Positions 16,354-24,760 of a stretch of DNA of 64,000 nt are shown in pieces. Position numbers and translations under genes: made by a program. Origin of the DNA: JAJFJD01 sp965228695 (lineage in GTDB: Bacteria > Pseudomonadota > Alphaproteobacteria > UBA8366); contig CBDDIB010000002.1 in assembly GCA_965228695.1 (NCBI GenBank), forward strand, positions 372,001-436,000. The letters are read 5' to 3'. Numbering within the stretch: position 1 is the stretch's first letter; every line of letters starts with the position of its first letter. The notes below the pieces were generated by a model. The model was not told the origin of the DNA. It searched no databases and saw only the letters and a program-made list of their open reading frames with translations.

Positions 16354-18156
16354 ATGGCGAAGAACAACATGCTCGACGGCGGTCAACTGATCGTCGATTA
16401 CCTGATCCGCGAGAAAGTGCCCTATGTGTTCGGCCTGTGCGGCCACGGCAACATCGGGTTCATCGACGCGCTCTACGAACGGTCGGACGACATCGACACG
16501 ATCTCGGTGCATCACGAATCCGTCGCAGGCTTCATGGCGGACGTGTATTACCGCGTGACCGGCAAGCCGACGGCCACCTTCACCTCCTGCGGCCCGGGCT
16601 CCGCCAACATGCCGATCTGCCTCGCCAACGCCTATTTCGACTCGGTTCCCTTTCTCGCCGTGACCGGCAACGTGCCCACCAGCCAGTTCAACCGGGGCGC
16701 CTTCCAGGAAACCTACCGGCAGCATCAGGCGGATTTCCCGTCCACCGTGCGCGCCTATTGCAAGCGCGTGTTCCAGCCGACGCGCGGCGAGATGGTGCCG
16801 GTGGCCGTCCGCCAGGCGTGGAAGACGATGGTCACCGGCCGGCCCGGCCCGGTCGTCCTCGACGTGCCGTTCGACATCTTCAAGGAAGCCGCCGCGCAGG
16901 AAACCCCGAAGCCTGAAGAATGGAATTCGAATATCAGCAGCCGCTGCGGCGCCGACCCGGACGGGGTGCGGCAGGCCGTCGACATGCTGCTGGCGGCCGA
17001 GCGGCCGGTCATCCTGATCGGGCAGGGCGTGAAATACGGCGGCGCGGACGCCGACCTGCTGACCCTGGCCGAAAAGTTGGGCATTCCGGTCGCCAGCTCC
17101 GCCAGCGGTATCGGCGCGCTCGACAGCGACAACCCGCTCAATCTCGGGCTGGTCGCGCGCAACGGCACCTATCAGGCGAACCAGGCGACGCGGCAGGCCG
17201 ATGTGCTGTTGGCGCTCGGCGTGCGCTTCGACGACCGGACGTCCAGTTCCTGGCATCCGGGATATTCCTTCACGATCCCGCCGACGAAGCTGATCCATGT
17301 CGACATCGACCCGGACGAGATCGGTCGCAACTACCCGGTCGCCCTGGGCCTGATGGCCGACGTCCGGACCTTCCTGCGGCAGGTCCTGGCCGAACTCGAC
17401 GCCCGAAAGACGACCGAGGAAGCCGCCGACGCGCGCAAGGCGTGGCTCGACAAGATCGCCGAATACCGCAAGGAATGGGAGGCCTTCATCGCGCCCGGTT
17501 TCATCGACGACTCGTCGCCAATTCATCCGCAGCGCGCCGCGCATGAGATCGACAAGGCGCTGCCGGAAGACGCCATCCTGGTCAGCGACATCGGCATTCA
17601 CCACAACTGGCTGATCCAGTTCTGCAAGCCCACGCGCCCGGACTCGCTGATCGGGTCGATGGGCTTCGGCCCGATGGGCTTCGGCGTCGCGGGCGTGCTG
17701 GGCGCGAAGCTCGCAGCACCGGATCGGCCTTGCGTTTCCGTCTGCGGCGACGGCGCGTTCCTGATGCACGCCAGCGTGCTGGCGACCGCGGTCGAATACA
17801 ACATCCCCGCGGTCTGGGTCGTTTGGAACAACTACGCCTATGCCTCGATCCGGGGATTGCAGCGGGGCTACCTGGACGGCCGCGAACTGGCCACCGACTT
17901 CAAGGACCCGGACACCGGCGCGCCCTACAATCCGGATTTCGCCGCCATGGCCCGGTCCGCCGGGGTCGAGGCAACCAGCGTCGACCGCGCCGGCGATCTG
18001 GGCGACGCGATCCAGACCGCCATCGCCGCCAACAAGCCCTACCTGATCGACGCCAACATCGCCGCCGACGCCAACCCGTCCGGCGCGGGCGTGTGGGAGT
18101 TGCCGGGCCTGGGCATCAGCGCGCCGGCGATCGGCGGCCGCTACACGCCGGGCTAG
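16354..18156 (+). CDS. thiamine-diphosphate enzyme, acetolactate-synthase-like
   Basis: A 600-residue protein with the three-domain ThDP decarboxylase plan. The Pyr domain has the catalytic Glu55 in VHHESVAGFMADVYYR. A central domain (VDMLLAAERPVILIGQG) follows, and the PP domain carries the cofactor motif CGDGAFLMHASVL ending VVWNN. The family includes acetolactate synthases, benzaldehyde lyases and sulfoacetaldehyde acetyltransferase. The sequence does not look like a biosynthetic IlvB with an adjacent small subunit, so the substrate is unassigned. ATG 16354 follows GGGGAGA. It converges closely (3 bp) with a DMT transporter gene. Confidence 0.88.
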   Translation: MAKNNMLDGGQLIVDYLIREKVPYVFGLCGHGNIGFIDALYERSDDIDTISVHHESVAGFMADVYYRVTGKPTATFTSCGPGSANMPICLANAYFDSVPFLAVTGNVPTSQFNRGAFQETYRQHQADFPSTVRAYCKRVFQPTRGEMVPVAVRQAWKTMVTGRPGPVVLDVPFDIFKEAAAQETPKPEEWNSNISSRCGADPDGVRQAVDMLLAAERPVILIGQGVKYGGADADLLTLAEKLGIPVASSASGIGALDSDNPLNLGLVARNGTYQANQATRQADVLLALGVRFDDRTSSSWHPGYSFTIPPTKLIHVDIDPDEIGRNYPVALGLMADVRTFLRQVLAELDARKTTEEAADARKAWLDKIAEYRKEWEAFIAPGFIDDSSPIHPQRAAHEIDKALPEDAILVSDIGIHHNWLIQFCKPTRPDSLIGSMGFGPMGFGVAGVLGAKLAAPDRPCVSVCGDGAFLMHASVLATAVEYNIPAVWVVWNNYAYASIRGLQRGYLDGRELATDFKDPDTGAPYNPDFAAMARSAGVEATSVDRAGDLGDAIQTAIAANKPYLIDANIAADANPSGAGVWELPGLGISAPAIGGRYTPG

Positions 18157-18159
18157 GCG

Positions 18160-19083
18160 TTAATCCTCCTCGGCGCGGTCCCGCGCTTTCTTGAGCTGGG
18201 CCTCGCGGAAGGCAATATAGCTGATGCTGCCGCCGATCACCGCGGCCCCGACCCAGGTCCAAAGATCCGGCGTCTCGGCGAAAATGAAAAAGCCGATCAG
18301 CGCGGCCCAGACGAGCCGGGTGAACCGCACCGGGGCCAGCAACGTTGCGTCCGCGTCCTTGACCGCCTGGGCCTGCGCCATGTTGGTCACGCTCGACACG
18401 ACCCCGATCAGCACGAACCACAACAGGTGTTCGAGCGTCGGCGTTACCCAGGCCAGTGCCGCCGGGACCGCCGCGACGCCGATGCGAAACAGATACATAT
18501 AGGTGACGATGGTGAGCGGCGACTCGGTGCGGGTCAGCAGCTTCAGCAACAGCATCGACACGCCGGACAGCGCCGCGCTCAACAACACCAGCATCGAGCC
18601 GGGCGCGATCACCTCGATCCCCGGACGCAAGATGATCAACGCGCCGACGAAACCGATGATCACCGCCGACCAGCGCCGCGGCCCGGCCTTCTCGTCGAGA
18701 AACAGCACCGCGCCGACGGTCAGAAAGATCACCGCCATGAAGCTGAGCGACGTCGCCACCACGAAGGGCACCAAGGTCAGGCCCGTATACCAGGCCAACG
18801 CATTGGCGCCGCCGATCATGCCGCGCGTGACATGCAGGCCGAACCGGTGCGTGCCGAACGTGCGCCGCAGGCCCGCCCGCATGATGAAGGGGCTCAACGC
18901 CATCAGGGCGAAGAAATGGCGGATGACGACGACTTCTTCGGGCGGCAGGTCGCTGCCGAGATGCCGGATCACCGCATGCGTCCCGGTCGCCATGCCGACC
19001 GAGACCGTCATCAGAATGATGCCGCGCAGGCCGGGCGGCGTGTGCGTGTAGACATCATGCAGTCGACGATAGGTTTGACGCAT
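18160..19083 (-). CDS. DMT superfamily (EamA) transporter
   Basis: A protein of 307 residues with about ten membrane spans in two EamA repeats. The first has GLTLVPFVVATSLSFMAVIF, LFLDEKAGPRRW and FVGALIILRPG. The second has LAPVRFTRLVWAALIGFFIF, FAETPDLWTWVGAAVI and a basic tail. EamA carriers export amino acids, purines or other metabolites in the inner membrane; the substrate is not readable. The charged C-terminus (REAQLKKARDRAEED) is cytoplasmic by the positive-inside rule. Confidence 0.88.
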   Translation of the reverse strand: MRQTYRRLHDVYTHTPPGLRGIILMTVSVGMATGTHAVIRHLGSDLPPEEVVVIRHFFALMALSPFIMRAGLRRTFGTHRFGLHVTRGMIGGANALAWYTGLTLVPFVVATSLSFMAVIFLTVGAVLFLDEKAGPRRWSAVIIGFVGALIILRPGIEVIAPGSMLVLLSAALSGVSMLLLKLLTRTESPLTIVTYMYLFRIGVAAVPAALAWVTPTLEHLLWFVLIGVVSSVTNMAQAQAVKDADATLLAPVRFTRLVWAALIGFFIFAETPDLWTWVGAAVIGGSISYIAFREAQLKKARDRAEED

Positions 19084-19221
19084 ACGGTCCGGTTTCAGGG
19101 CCGCACCAAAGCGGCGGATTGTCGGGACGGACCGCGACTATAGCAGCAATCTACCGGCGGGGCGGCGGCCGGCCCTATCGTGAGCAATTCGATTTTCTCG
19201 CGACGAATTGCGCCGCCCGGC

Positions 19222-20202
19222 TTAATACCCGAGGTTCCGGTCGATGACGTTGCGCAAGGGCACGCCATCGATCATGCGCTGCAGGTTCTCAAAGAATATG
19301 TCGAGGGCGCGCGGCATATAGCGCGCCGAATCATCCGACGAGATATGCGGCGTCAGAATGGCGTTCTTGACCTGCCATAAGGGCGACTCCGGCGGCAGCG
19401 GTTCCTCGGCGAAAACATCGAGGACGGCACCGCCGAGGCGGCCGTCCTCCAACCGCGCACTGAGCGCGTCGTAGTCGACGATCGGCCCGCGCCCGATATT
19501 GACGACGCCGGCCCCCGGCTTCAATTGGTCGAGTTCCGCCGCCCCGATCAGGCCGCGTGTCTCGGCCGTCAGCGGCGCCGCGACCACCAGGAAATCGGCA
19601 TCCGCAAGCGCCGCATGCAGGTCACCGGTGGCGAAGATCGCATCGACATCGTCGTCCGGCGCCGCGGTGCGCCGGACGCCGCGCACGGTGACGCCAAGGC
19701 TGCGCAGCGCCCGCGCCGACGCTCGGCCCATATTGCCGAGCCCCAGGATCGTCACGGTCCTGCCGGCCGCCGTGGAGCTGAAAATCTGCTCCCACCGGGA
19801 TGCCCGTTGATTGGCGATGATTTCGGGCAGCCGCGCGTTCAGCATCAGCACGGCCATGACCACCGATTCGGCGGCCTTTGGCGCGTGCGTCCCGCTGTTG
19901 TTGGTCAGGACGACGTCGTCCGGCAGCCAATCCATCGGCATCAGGTATTCGATGCCGGCGGACGGCGCGTTGATCCATTTGAGGTTGGGCGCGACCTTGG
20001 ACAAATTCTCCCGCGGGAACCGTTGGGCGAACAGGATATCGGCCGTCTGCATATGAGTCGCGAAGTCTTCGCTGTCCCAACTGAAGGTGACGGTGAGCTG
20101 TGAGGCCAGATCCGGATGCCGCCGGGCGGCATCCTGGTAGACCTCCGGCGTGATATGCATGTGCGGGGGCTTGGCGCGTAGACTGTCGATGTGCAGATGC
20201 AC
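19222..20202 (-). CDS. D-2-hydroxyacid dehydrogenase
   Basis: A 326-residue protein of the D-isomer-specific 2-hydroxyacid dehydrogenase family. The NAD-binding motif is ILGLGNMGRASARAL; the substrate Arg is in VNIGRGPIVD, the Glu in VFAEEPLPPES and the catalytic His in ILTPHISSDD. The family reduces 2-keto acids such as glyoxylate, hydroxypyruvate or pyruvate with NAD(P)H. This member resembles the short GhrA-like group by length, with substrate uncertain. It is one of three such dehydrogenases in the window (see 26572 and 30696). Confidence 0.9.
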   Translation of the reverse strand: MHLHIDSLRAKPPHMHITPEVYQDAARRHPDLASQLTVTFSWDSEDFATHMQTADILFAQRFPRENLSKVAPNLKWINAPSAGIEYLMPMDWLPDDVVLTNNSGTHAPKAAESVVMAVLMLNARLPEIIANQRASRWEQIFSSTAAGRTVTILGLGNMGRASARALRSLGVTVRGVRRTAAPDDDVDAIFATGDLHAALADADFLVVAAPLTAETRGLIGAAELDQLKPGAGVVNIGRGPIVDYDALSARLEDGRLGGAVLDVFAEEPLPPESPLWQVKNAILTPHISSDDSARYMPRALDIFFENLQRMIDGVPLRNVIDRNLGY

Positions 20203-20298
20203 GGGTGATCCTCCTGCTTTTGGCGCGTATCATACCGGAGCCGTTTCCTGCGGTCTTGCATGCAAGAGAATGTTTTTTGGAATTTTCGGGATAAAACT

Positions 20299-21606
20299 AT
20301 GGCGTTGACGCAAACTGAGACCGATAGCCTCGCCAAGGCGGTCGACGACAGCATGACGCTGGCCGAGGGGCTGTTCGACCGGCTCGCCACGGAAACCGCC
20401 GATGGCGATGGCGTGACGCGGGCTTCCTACGGCGACGGCGAGCAGTTGGCCCATGACATGTTCGCCGAAACGGCGCGCCAACTCGGCCTCGAAGTCACCA
20501 CCGACCTGGCCGGCAACGCCTACTACACCCTGCCGGGCCGCGACCGGTCGGCGCCGCAGGTGATGACAGGATCGCATCTGGACTCGGTCCCGAAAGGCGG
20601 CAATTTCGACGGGGCCGCCGGCGTCGTCGCGGGGCTGGCCGCGCAGACCGCGATCAAAGCGGCCGGAATCGAGCCGGACCGGAACATCACGGTCATGGCG
20701 ATCCGATCGGAGGAATGCAGCAGTTGGTTCCGGGGCCGTCACGGCGGCCATCTCGGATCGCGCGCCGCCCTCGGCCTGATGAAGCCGGAGGAGCTGGGCA
20801 ACGCCATCCATCTCGGCACCGGCAAGACGCTGGGCGAGCAAATGGCGGCCTACGGCCTCGATCCCGAAAAGCTGATGGCCTCCCCGCCGCACCTGACCGC
20901 CAAGAACATCGCGGCCTATATCGAATTGCACATCGAACAGGGCCCGGTCCTCGTCACCGAAGGAACGCCGGTCGGCGTGGTCACCGGCATCCGCGGCAAC
21001 ACCCGCTCGCGGGACGGCCGGGTTCTGGGCGAATACACCCACAGCGGCGCGGTGCCGCAATCGCATCGCCACGATGCCGTGCTGGCCGGGGCCGAACTTC
21101 TGACCGCGCTCGACCGGGAAACCGAATCGGTATTGGCGGAAGGCGGCGATATCGTCTTCGCCGCCGGAAAGTTCGGCACCGATCCGGACATGCACAGCCT
21201 GTCGAAGGTCCCGGGCGACCTACGCTTCACGCTCGACATCCGCAGCCTGGACGAGGCGACCCTGACACGGATGCGGCAGTGCGCCGAACGCTCGGCCGAG
21301 GCGATCGAGGCAAAGCGAGGCGTGCAGTTCGATTTCGGCGGATTCAGCGTCAGTCAGCCCACCGTGATGGCGGCGGACCATTGCCGGCTGTTGCATAAGG
21401 GCTGCCGGGCGCTCGGCATTTCGGCGATCGATATCGCCAGCGGCGGCGGCCATGACGCCCAGGAGTTCGACCGCGTCGGCGTGCCCTCGTCGATGATCTT
21501 CGTCCGCAACGACAACGGCAGTCATAACGCGGACGAGGCAATGGAAATTGCGGATTTCGCCCTGGGCACGCGGCTGCTCGCCTGGATGCTCGCCGACGCC
21601 CTTTGA
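20299..21606 (+). CDS. M20 family amidohydrolase (hydantoinase/carbamoylase type)
   Basis: A protein of 435 residues from ATG 20299. The dinuclear zinc site is recognisable in GSHLDSVPKGGNFDGAAGV (H and D), IRSEECSSWFRGRHGGHLGS (E), HIEQGPVL (H) and GGGHDAQEF (H). This layout is that of N-carbamoyl amino acid hydrolases, allantoate amidohydrolases and related enzymes. Likely chemistry is hydrolysis of an N-carbamoyl or ureido compound to an amino acid plus CO2 and ammonia. The substrate is not fixed by the sequence. A hairpin follows the stop. Confidence 0.9.
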   Translation: MALTQTETDSLAKAVDDSMTLAEGLFDRLATETADGDGVTRASYGDGEQLAHDMFAETARQLGLEVTTDLAGNAYYTLPGRDRSAPQVMTGSHLDSVPKGGNFDGAAGVVAGLAAQTAIKAAGIEPDRNITVMAIRSEECSSWFRGRHGGHLGSRAALGLMKPEELGNAIHLGTGKTLGEQMAAYGLDPEKLMASPPHLTAKNIAAYIELHIEQGPVLVTEGTPVGVVTGIRGNTRSRDGRVLGEYTHSGAVPQSHRHDAVLAGAELLTALDRETESVLAEGGDIVFAAGKFGTDPDMHSLSKVPGDLRFTLDIRSLDEATLTRMRQCAERSAEAIEAKRGVQFDFGGFSVSQPTVMAADHCRLLHKGCRALGISAIDIASGGGHDAQEFDRVGVPSSMIFVRNDNGSHNADEAMEIADFALGTRLLAWMLADAL

Positions 21607-21644
21607 CCGGGAGCGGGGCGCCACGGCACACCGCGCAAAAGGTA

Positions 21645-21671
21645 AGGGCGCCTGCCGGAAGCGGGCGCCCT
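21645..21671. terminator. bidirectional terminator-like hairpin
   Basis: AGGGCGCC (21645-21652) pairs perfectly with GGCGCCCT (21664-21671) across an 11-base loop. It lies between the convergent stops at 21606 and 21703. No long T tract follows on either strand, so its strength as an intrinsic terminator is uncertain. Confidence 0.45.
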
Positions 21672-21702
21672 ACAAGGCCTTGCCAAACATTTCTTCTGGC
21701 CG

Positions 21703-21915
21703 TTAGCCGCTGGCCGCGACCGGCGTAAACAACCGGGGATCCGTCAGCGCGGAAACGGAATACAACCGCACATCCGAATTATGCTTTGCCATGCTGACAC
21801 GCGCGCGCGCATGCGGCGGTTCACCTTCCGGGGTGAACAGCTCTATGACCTCCAAAACGAACTCCGGGGCATCCTTTTTTCGGAATTTTACGCCCACTTC
21901 AAGGGTTTGAGGCAT
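21703..21915 (-). CDS. 70-residue hypothetical protein
   Basis: The protein starts MPQTLEVGVKFRKKDAPEFV and is a small mixed alpha/beta protein (VLEVIELFTPEG, HARARVSMAKH, VRLYSVSALTD). I do not recognise a family. CGGAGAGAG about six bases upstream of ATG 21915 supports the start. The 275-bp gap to the cupin gene contains a TAACA-N3-TGTTA inverted repeat near 21964-21978, but no other gene that I can see. Confidence 0.55.
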   Translation of the reverse strand: MPQTLEVGVKFRKKDAPEFVLEVIELFTPEGEPPHARARVSMAKHNSDVRLYSVSALTDPRLFTPVAASG

Positions 21916-22190
21916 GTCTCTCTCCGCTGTGTCCTCCAGTTCAAAAAATTTTGACCCGATACTGCTAACAAAATGTTAACCGTCGCGCCGCAGAGCGAAA
22001 TTTGTAGTTGATTTTTCATGAATTTACGGACAAATCGCGCCTTCAAGACGAATCCCGACACATACATGCCGAAAATAGGAATCCGGCACGCCGATCTCGG
22101 GTCCGAATGGGGTCCGATTGGCGCGACCCGGCCGCCCAAGGTATTGTTGCGGCGTGATCGACCCGCCGAACCGCGAAGAGGAGAGCTGCC

Positions 22191-22658
22191 ATGCCCGATG
22201 ATCAGAAAACAACCGTAGATACCGGCGTAAAGCCGAGCTTCTTCAAACTGCGGGCGCAATTGTTGGACGAGGGCCGCAGCAACATACCGCTCGCCGAAAC
22301 CGCCAACATGTGGTCGCGGCTCAAGGTCTATGCCTCCGGCGGCGAGAACACGCTGCACGCTCATCCGAACGAAGATCACATGTTCGTCGTCCTCGACGGT
22401 TCGGCCTGCTTCTTCGGACCCGGCGGCGAGGAGCGCGAATTGACCCGAAACGAAGGTTTGATGCTGCCGGCGGGAAGCTTCTACAGCTTCCAGGCGACGA
22501 GCGAAGAGCCGTTGGTGTTGCTGCGCGTCGGATGCTGCGTCAACGACCGGGCCGACCACGGCAAGCGAGTCGCAATCGACGGCGGCCCGTTGCCGGGCAA
22601 GTCCAAGGCCAACAAATGGAAAGCGCCGGTCTATCGCGACGGCGCCTATTACGAATAG
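22191..22658 (+). CDS. cupin domain protein
   Basis: A 155-residue single-domain cupin. Motif 1 is HAHPNEDHMFVVLDG (metal-binding His, His, Glu, with the second set following) and motif 2 is LMLPAGSFYSFQA. GAGGAGA lies seven bases before ATG 22191. Small cupins of this sort are isomerases, dioxygenases or ligand-binding proteins, so the activity cannot be assigned. Three cysteines near residues 109-113 (VGCC region) are unusual for a cupin and could bind metal or react with thiols. It converges with an NTF2-like gene. Confidence 0.85.
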   Translation: MPDDQKTTVDTGVKPSFFKLRAQLLDEGRSNIPLAETANMWSRLKVYASGGENTLHAHPNEDHMFVVLDGSACFFGPGGEERELTRNEGLMLPAGSFYSFQATSEEPLVLLRVGCCVNDRADHGKRVAIDGGPLPGKSKANKWKAPVYRDGAYYE

Positions 22659-22676
22659 CCGCGCGGAACCGGGCGT

Positions 22677-23144
22677 TTAGCCGGTATGCCCCGCCGCCTC
22701 GGCACGGGCGGCCAAATGCTCGGCCTCGCGCGCCATCAACTTGGCGAGCCGGTCCGGTGCGAAACCGAGCCGTGAAAGGCACGGCCCGACATTCGCGACT
22801 TCGCGATAGCTGGTGATCAGGCCATCTCGCAACGCGACGATCGCAACGCCCTCGAACATGCCGCGCCGTCCTTCGGCCCCCTCGAGCGTCGAATCGTAGC
22901 TGAACAGGTAGCGCACATAGCCGATGTCGCCCTGGCATACCGGGTCGTGCATGTCCCAGCGGAAATTCGTCGCATCCCGGTGGAAACGGTTCTCCAGCAT
23001 ATCCGCGATCTCGGCGCGGCCGGTGAATGTGCCATAGAACACATCGTGATACTGGCCGTCCTCGGCGAACAGAGCGGCGAACGCGCCACCGTCGCCGGCG
23101 ACCGCCGCCGCAGCGAATCGCTGCATCAGATCATCGAACGTCAT
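22677..23144 (-). CDS. NTF2-like (SnoaL-type) protein
   Basis: A protein of 155 residues starting MTFDDLMQRFAAAAVAGDGG. The segment AALFAEDGQYHDVFYGTFTG then RAEIADMLENRFHRDATNF and VAIVALRDGLITSYRE shows the NTF2-like cone fold. ATG 23144 follows GGAGGCGGC and is preferred over an upstream extension. A C-terminal helical tail of about 45 residues (FAPDRLAKLMAREAEHLAAR) extends beyond the usual domain. The substrate is unknown. It is the third NTF2-like protein in the window and is more distant from the other two. Confidence 0.8.
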   Translation of the reverse strand: MTFDDLMQRFAAAAVAGDGGAFAALFAEDGQYHDVFYGTFTGRAEIADMLENRFHRDATNFRWDMHDPVCQGDIGYVRYLFSYDSTLEGAEGRRGMFEGVAIVALRDGLITSYREVANVGPCLSRLGFAPDRLAKLMAREAEHLAARAEAAGHTG

Positions 23145-23157
23145 GCCGCCTCCTTCC

Positions 23158-23364
23158 CTAGCAATCCACTTCCAGGCAACGCCGGCAGCGCAGGCTTTCG
23201 CCGATGTGGCGCGCACGGCCCTCCTCGGTCAGCACCCAAGGCCGGTTCGTCCAGGGCGGCTCATGCCGCAGATGCTGCCCGTGGCCACAATCGAGCAGCG
23301 CCACCCAATGCCCTTCGTCGTCGCGGTCGTAGCCGATGATACGGCGCGAAGGACCATCCGGCAC
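23158..23364 (-). CDS. DUF3565 protein
   Basis: A 68-residue protein with GYDRDDEGHWVALLDCGHGQ, HLRHEPPWTNRPWVLTEEGR and a C-terminal LRCRRCLEVDC. This is the DUF3565 signature ('GHWVA.L.CGHGQH.RH.PPW..RPWV'). Four cysteines plus histidines suggest a structural zinc site. A GTG start at 23364 sits two bases after the cinA-type stop (23367), which is why I prefer it to the upstream ATG-like start at 23427 that would overlap 60 bases of the neighbour. Translational coupling with the CinA-like gene is likely. Confidence 0.75.
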   Translation of the reverse strand: MPDGPSRRIIGYDRDDEGHWVALLDCGHGQHLRHEPPWTNRPWVLTEEGRARHIGESLRCRRCLEVDC

Positions 23365-23366
23365 GG

Positions 23367-23855
23367 TCAGTCGGCCGCGGCGATGGTTTCCCGCAACAAA
23401 TCGAGAGCGGCCTGCGCGAATGCCCACATATTACCTTCCCGATCGTCGGACCCCGTGGATATCGTGATCACGCGCTCAGCCGGCCCGGCGATGGCGATAC
23501 AGCTATGCCCGGCCGGATCGCCATATCGATTGCCGGTTGGACCGGTCGCGCCCGTCTCGCCGATGCCCCAGTCGGTGCCCATCCGTTCGCGGATCGATTT
23601 GGCCAGGATCTCGGCATGGGTTTCCGTCGCCGCGCGCTCCACCTCGATGTCCGCATCGGTGAGGCCGCCCAGCGTCTGCTTGGAGTCCCGGGTGTACACG
23701 ACGGCGCCGCCCCGGAAATAGGCAGACGCCCCCGGCACGGCCAGCAGGGCGGCCGAAATAATCCCGCCAGTGGACGATTCGTTGACTGCGACGGTGGCGC
23801 CGCGCTCCTTCAGCAGCGCCCCGACAGCGGCCGCCATATCGTTGAGGTTTGTCAT
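23367..23855 (-). CDS. CinA family protein (NMN amidohydrolase PncC-like)
   Basis: A stand-alone CinA C-terminal domain of 162 residues. The conserved motifs are VAVNESSTGGIISAALLAVPGAS with the catalytic serine, GGAVVYTRDSK, and GIGETGATGPTGNRYGDPAG. The family deamidates nicotinamide mononucleotide to nicotinic acid mononucleotide in pyridine nucleotide recycling. ATG 23855 (MTNLNDMAAAVG) follows an AGGGAG site and is used instead of an upstream start at 23891. It is followed at once by the DUF3565 gene on the same strand. Confidence 0.87.
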   Translation of the reverse strand: MTNLNDMAAAVGALLKERGATVAVNESSTGGIISAALLAVPGASAYFRGGAVVYTRDSKQTLGGLTDADIEVERAATETHAEILAKSIRERMGTDWGIGETGATGPTGNRYGDPAGHSCIAIAGPAERVITISTGSDDREGNMWAFAQAALDLLRETIAAAD

Positions 23856-23939
23856 CGCCGCGCTCCCTCCGATGAGACATCCGACCGACATACAATCACG
23901 GTTCCGGGGCCGGCGTCGACAGACCCGCGCCCGGGCGGC

Positions 23940-24596
23940 CTAACCGACCGGTTCGAAATGCTGCTGGACCGGATCGTAGACGTGAAGGCTGCAGGACCGA
24001 ATGTCGACATACCATCCGTGGAGTCGCAACCGGCCGTCGCTGACCCGGTCGCGGATCGACGGGAATGTCATCAAGTTTTCGAGCGACACGAGCACCGCGC
24101 TCTGTTCGCAGACACGCGCCTTCTCCTCGATGGTCGCATCGGGCATCGTGCCTTGAACCCGCAGATAGGCGGACCGGACGAGCGTCATCCAGGGCACGAC
24201 GAACTGGCTGCCGCCCCCGCCATTGCCGCGGGGCTCGAACATCGATCGAATGCCGCCGCAATGCGCGTGTCCCAACACGATCAAGTGATCGACCTCCAAA
24301 TTCTGAACCGCGAATTCGAGCGCCGCGCTCGTGCCGTGAAATTCGCCGCCTTCCTCGAACGGCGGCACCAGATTGGCCACGTTCCGAATCATGAATAAAT
24401 CGCCCGGATCGGCCTGTAGCAGCACAGTCGGATCGAGCCGCGAGTCGGAGCAGGCAACCAGCGCCACCTTCGGCCGTTGTCCTTCGTCGACCAACGTTTC
24501 ATAGGTGCTTCGTTGTTCCTCGAAGCGTCCCCCGCGGAATTGCTTGAATCCCGCGGTAAGTTTTGAGATTGGATCCATGGTTTCGAGAGTCCCCAA
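23940..24596 (-). CDS. beta-class carbonic anhydrase
   Basis: A 218-residue protein. The zinc ligands are Cys49 in ACSDSR (with the Asp51-Arg53 dyad), His110 and Cys113 in LGHAHCGG. FMIRNVANLVPP and TSAALEFAVQNLEVDHLIV are typical neighbouring segments. It interconverts CO2 and bicarbonate in the cytosol. The start is ATG 24596, or ATG 24578 six residues in; both are plausible. It is divergent from the antiporter gene, whose likely GTG start lies 164 bp away. Confidence 0.95.
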   Translation of the reverse strand: MGTLETMDPISKLTAGFKQFRGGRFEEQRSTYETLVDEGQRPKVALVACSDSRLDPTVLLQADPGDLFMIRNVANLVPPFEEGGEFHGTSAALEFAVQNLEVDHLIVLGHAHCGGIRSMFEPRGNGGGGSQFVVPWMTLVRSAYLRVQGTMPDATIEEKARVCEQSAVLVSLENLMTFPSIRDRVSDGRLRLHGWYVDIRSCSLHVYDPVQQHFEPVG

Positions 24597-24760
24597 GTAA
24601 GAAACCGTGCCGGGATCGTAGCCAAAATTTTGGCCATGACAACGGGCGACTTTTTCGTCTTATGCGGCAGACCGCCACGTTGCCCTTCTCGAGCGTATTG
24701 CCGATACATCCGCATGCTACGATACCGCCCGTTATCCATGCGCTTCATGGGAAGGAACCC

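Noticed and set aside
21964..21978. TAACA-N3-TGTTA inverted repeat
   Set aside because: Short and AT-rich; no matching copy was noticed near other promoters in the window.
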